DNA from: CAZKYP01 sp964556885
GTDB lineage: Bacteria; Planctomycetota; Phycisphaerae; Sedimentisphaerales; Anaerobacaceae
Direction: 5' to 3'
Assembly (NCBI GenBank): GCA_964556885.1
Contig: CAZKYP010000072.1
Coordinates: forward strand, 1-14,845
DNA: 14,845 nt
A model generated the notes under the pieces. The model made no database searches. It was not told the origin of the DNA and saw nothing but the letters and a program-made list of their open reading frames with translations. Below are positions 14,701 through 14,845 of this stretch, one piece after another. A program made the translations under genes and the position numbers. Positions within the stretch are counted from its first letter, which is position 1; each line of letters opens with the position of its first letter.

Positions 14701-14818
14701 CTGCCTTCTGTAATCTGTATTCCGCCCTCTGTCCTCTGTTTTCTGCGTTCCGCGTTCGTGATTCGATATTCGTTATTCGTTCTCTGCTTTCTGTCCTCTG
14801 TCTTCTGCCTTCTGTTTT
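14701..14818 (+). repeat. degenerate 7-base tandem array C (CTGTNTT type)
   Basis: Eleven 7-base units (14701-14777), one 6-base unit (14778-14783) and five more 7-base units (14784-14818). Position 1 is C and position 7 is T in all 16 full units, and position 6 is T in 12 of 16. CTGCCTT, CTGTCCT and CTGTTTT each recur twice. In the middle the units change in register to CGTGATT, CGATATT and CGTTATT, the motif of arrays A and B, and then return. Stops and the period of 7 rule out coding. Confidence 0.8.
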
Positions 14819-14845
14819 TCCGTCCGCGAAATTCCCTTGTTTTTG
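14819..14845. other. end of window, nothing recognised
   Basis: The heptad pattern fades after 14825 and the window ends before any further feature. The array family may continue beyond the edge. Confidence 0.3.

Noticed and set aside
13837..14818. CRISPR array
   Set aside because: Units are 7 bases, degenerate and without spacers, and no cas gene is near.

Overview
The window looks like chromosomal DNA from a planctomycete of the Phycisphaerae (Sedimentisphaerales-like) type. This is inferred from three things: a secreted PD40-propeller protein carrying a dockerin-like EF-hand pair, a large secreted protein built from jelly-roll and Fn3-like modules of a kind abundant in that group, and a V/A-type ATPase operon with the gene order also seen in Chlamydia and spirochetes. 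Base composition is moderate and no mobile-element gene, tRNA or rRNA is visible.

Layout. Positions 1-309 hold no convincing intact gene, only a possible small frameshifted remnant on the minus strand. Positions 310-1995 (minus) encode a secreted propeller / dockerin-like / metallo-beta-lactamase-fold fusion. After an intergenic stretch of about 570 bases, 2570-4831 (plus) encodes a secreted five-module protein that ends at a strong intrinsic terminator. Positions 4969-5901 encode malate dehydrogenase, behind a sigma70-like promoter so close to the start codon that the mRNA should be nearly leaderless.

Positions 6093-13736 form one operon for a bacterial V-type (A/V-type) rotary ATPase, in the order E, DUF2764, A, B, D, I, K, closed by a strong terminator. 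Subunits C, F and G are not in the cluster, and the DUF2764 gene sits where C is found in archaeal operons. A and B form the catalytic head, D the central shaft, E the peripheral stalk, and I and K the membrane motor. The K subunit keeps residues that align with the sodium-binding site of Enterococcus NtpK, which suggests a Na+-coupled enzyme. Ion translocation here would connect with the NADH supply from malate dehydrogenase next door, but that link is only proximity.

Positions 13837-14845 hold the least ordinary DNA: several degenerate arrays with a strict 7-base period, plus short perfect hairpins. The arrays lie on both sides of a minus-strand gene (13989-14525) for a small coiled-coil membrane protein. 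They resemble the heptanucleotide STRR repeats described in cyanobacteria and are the strongest candidate in this window for something undescribed.
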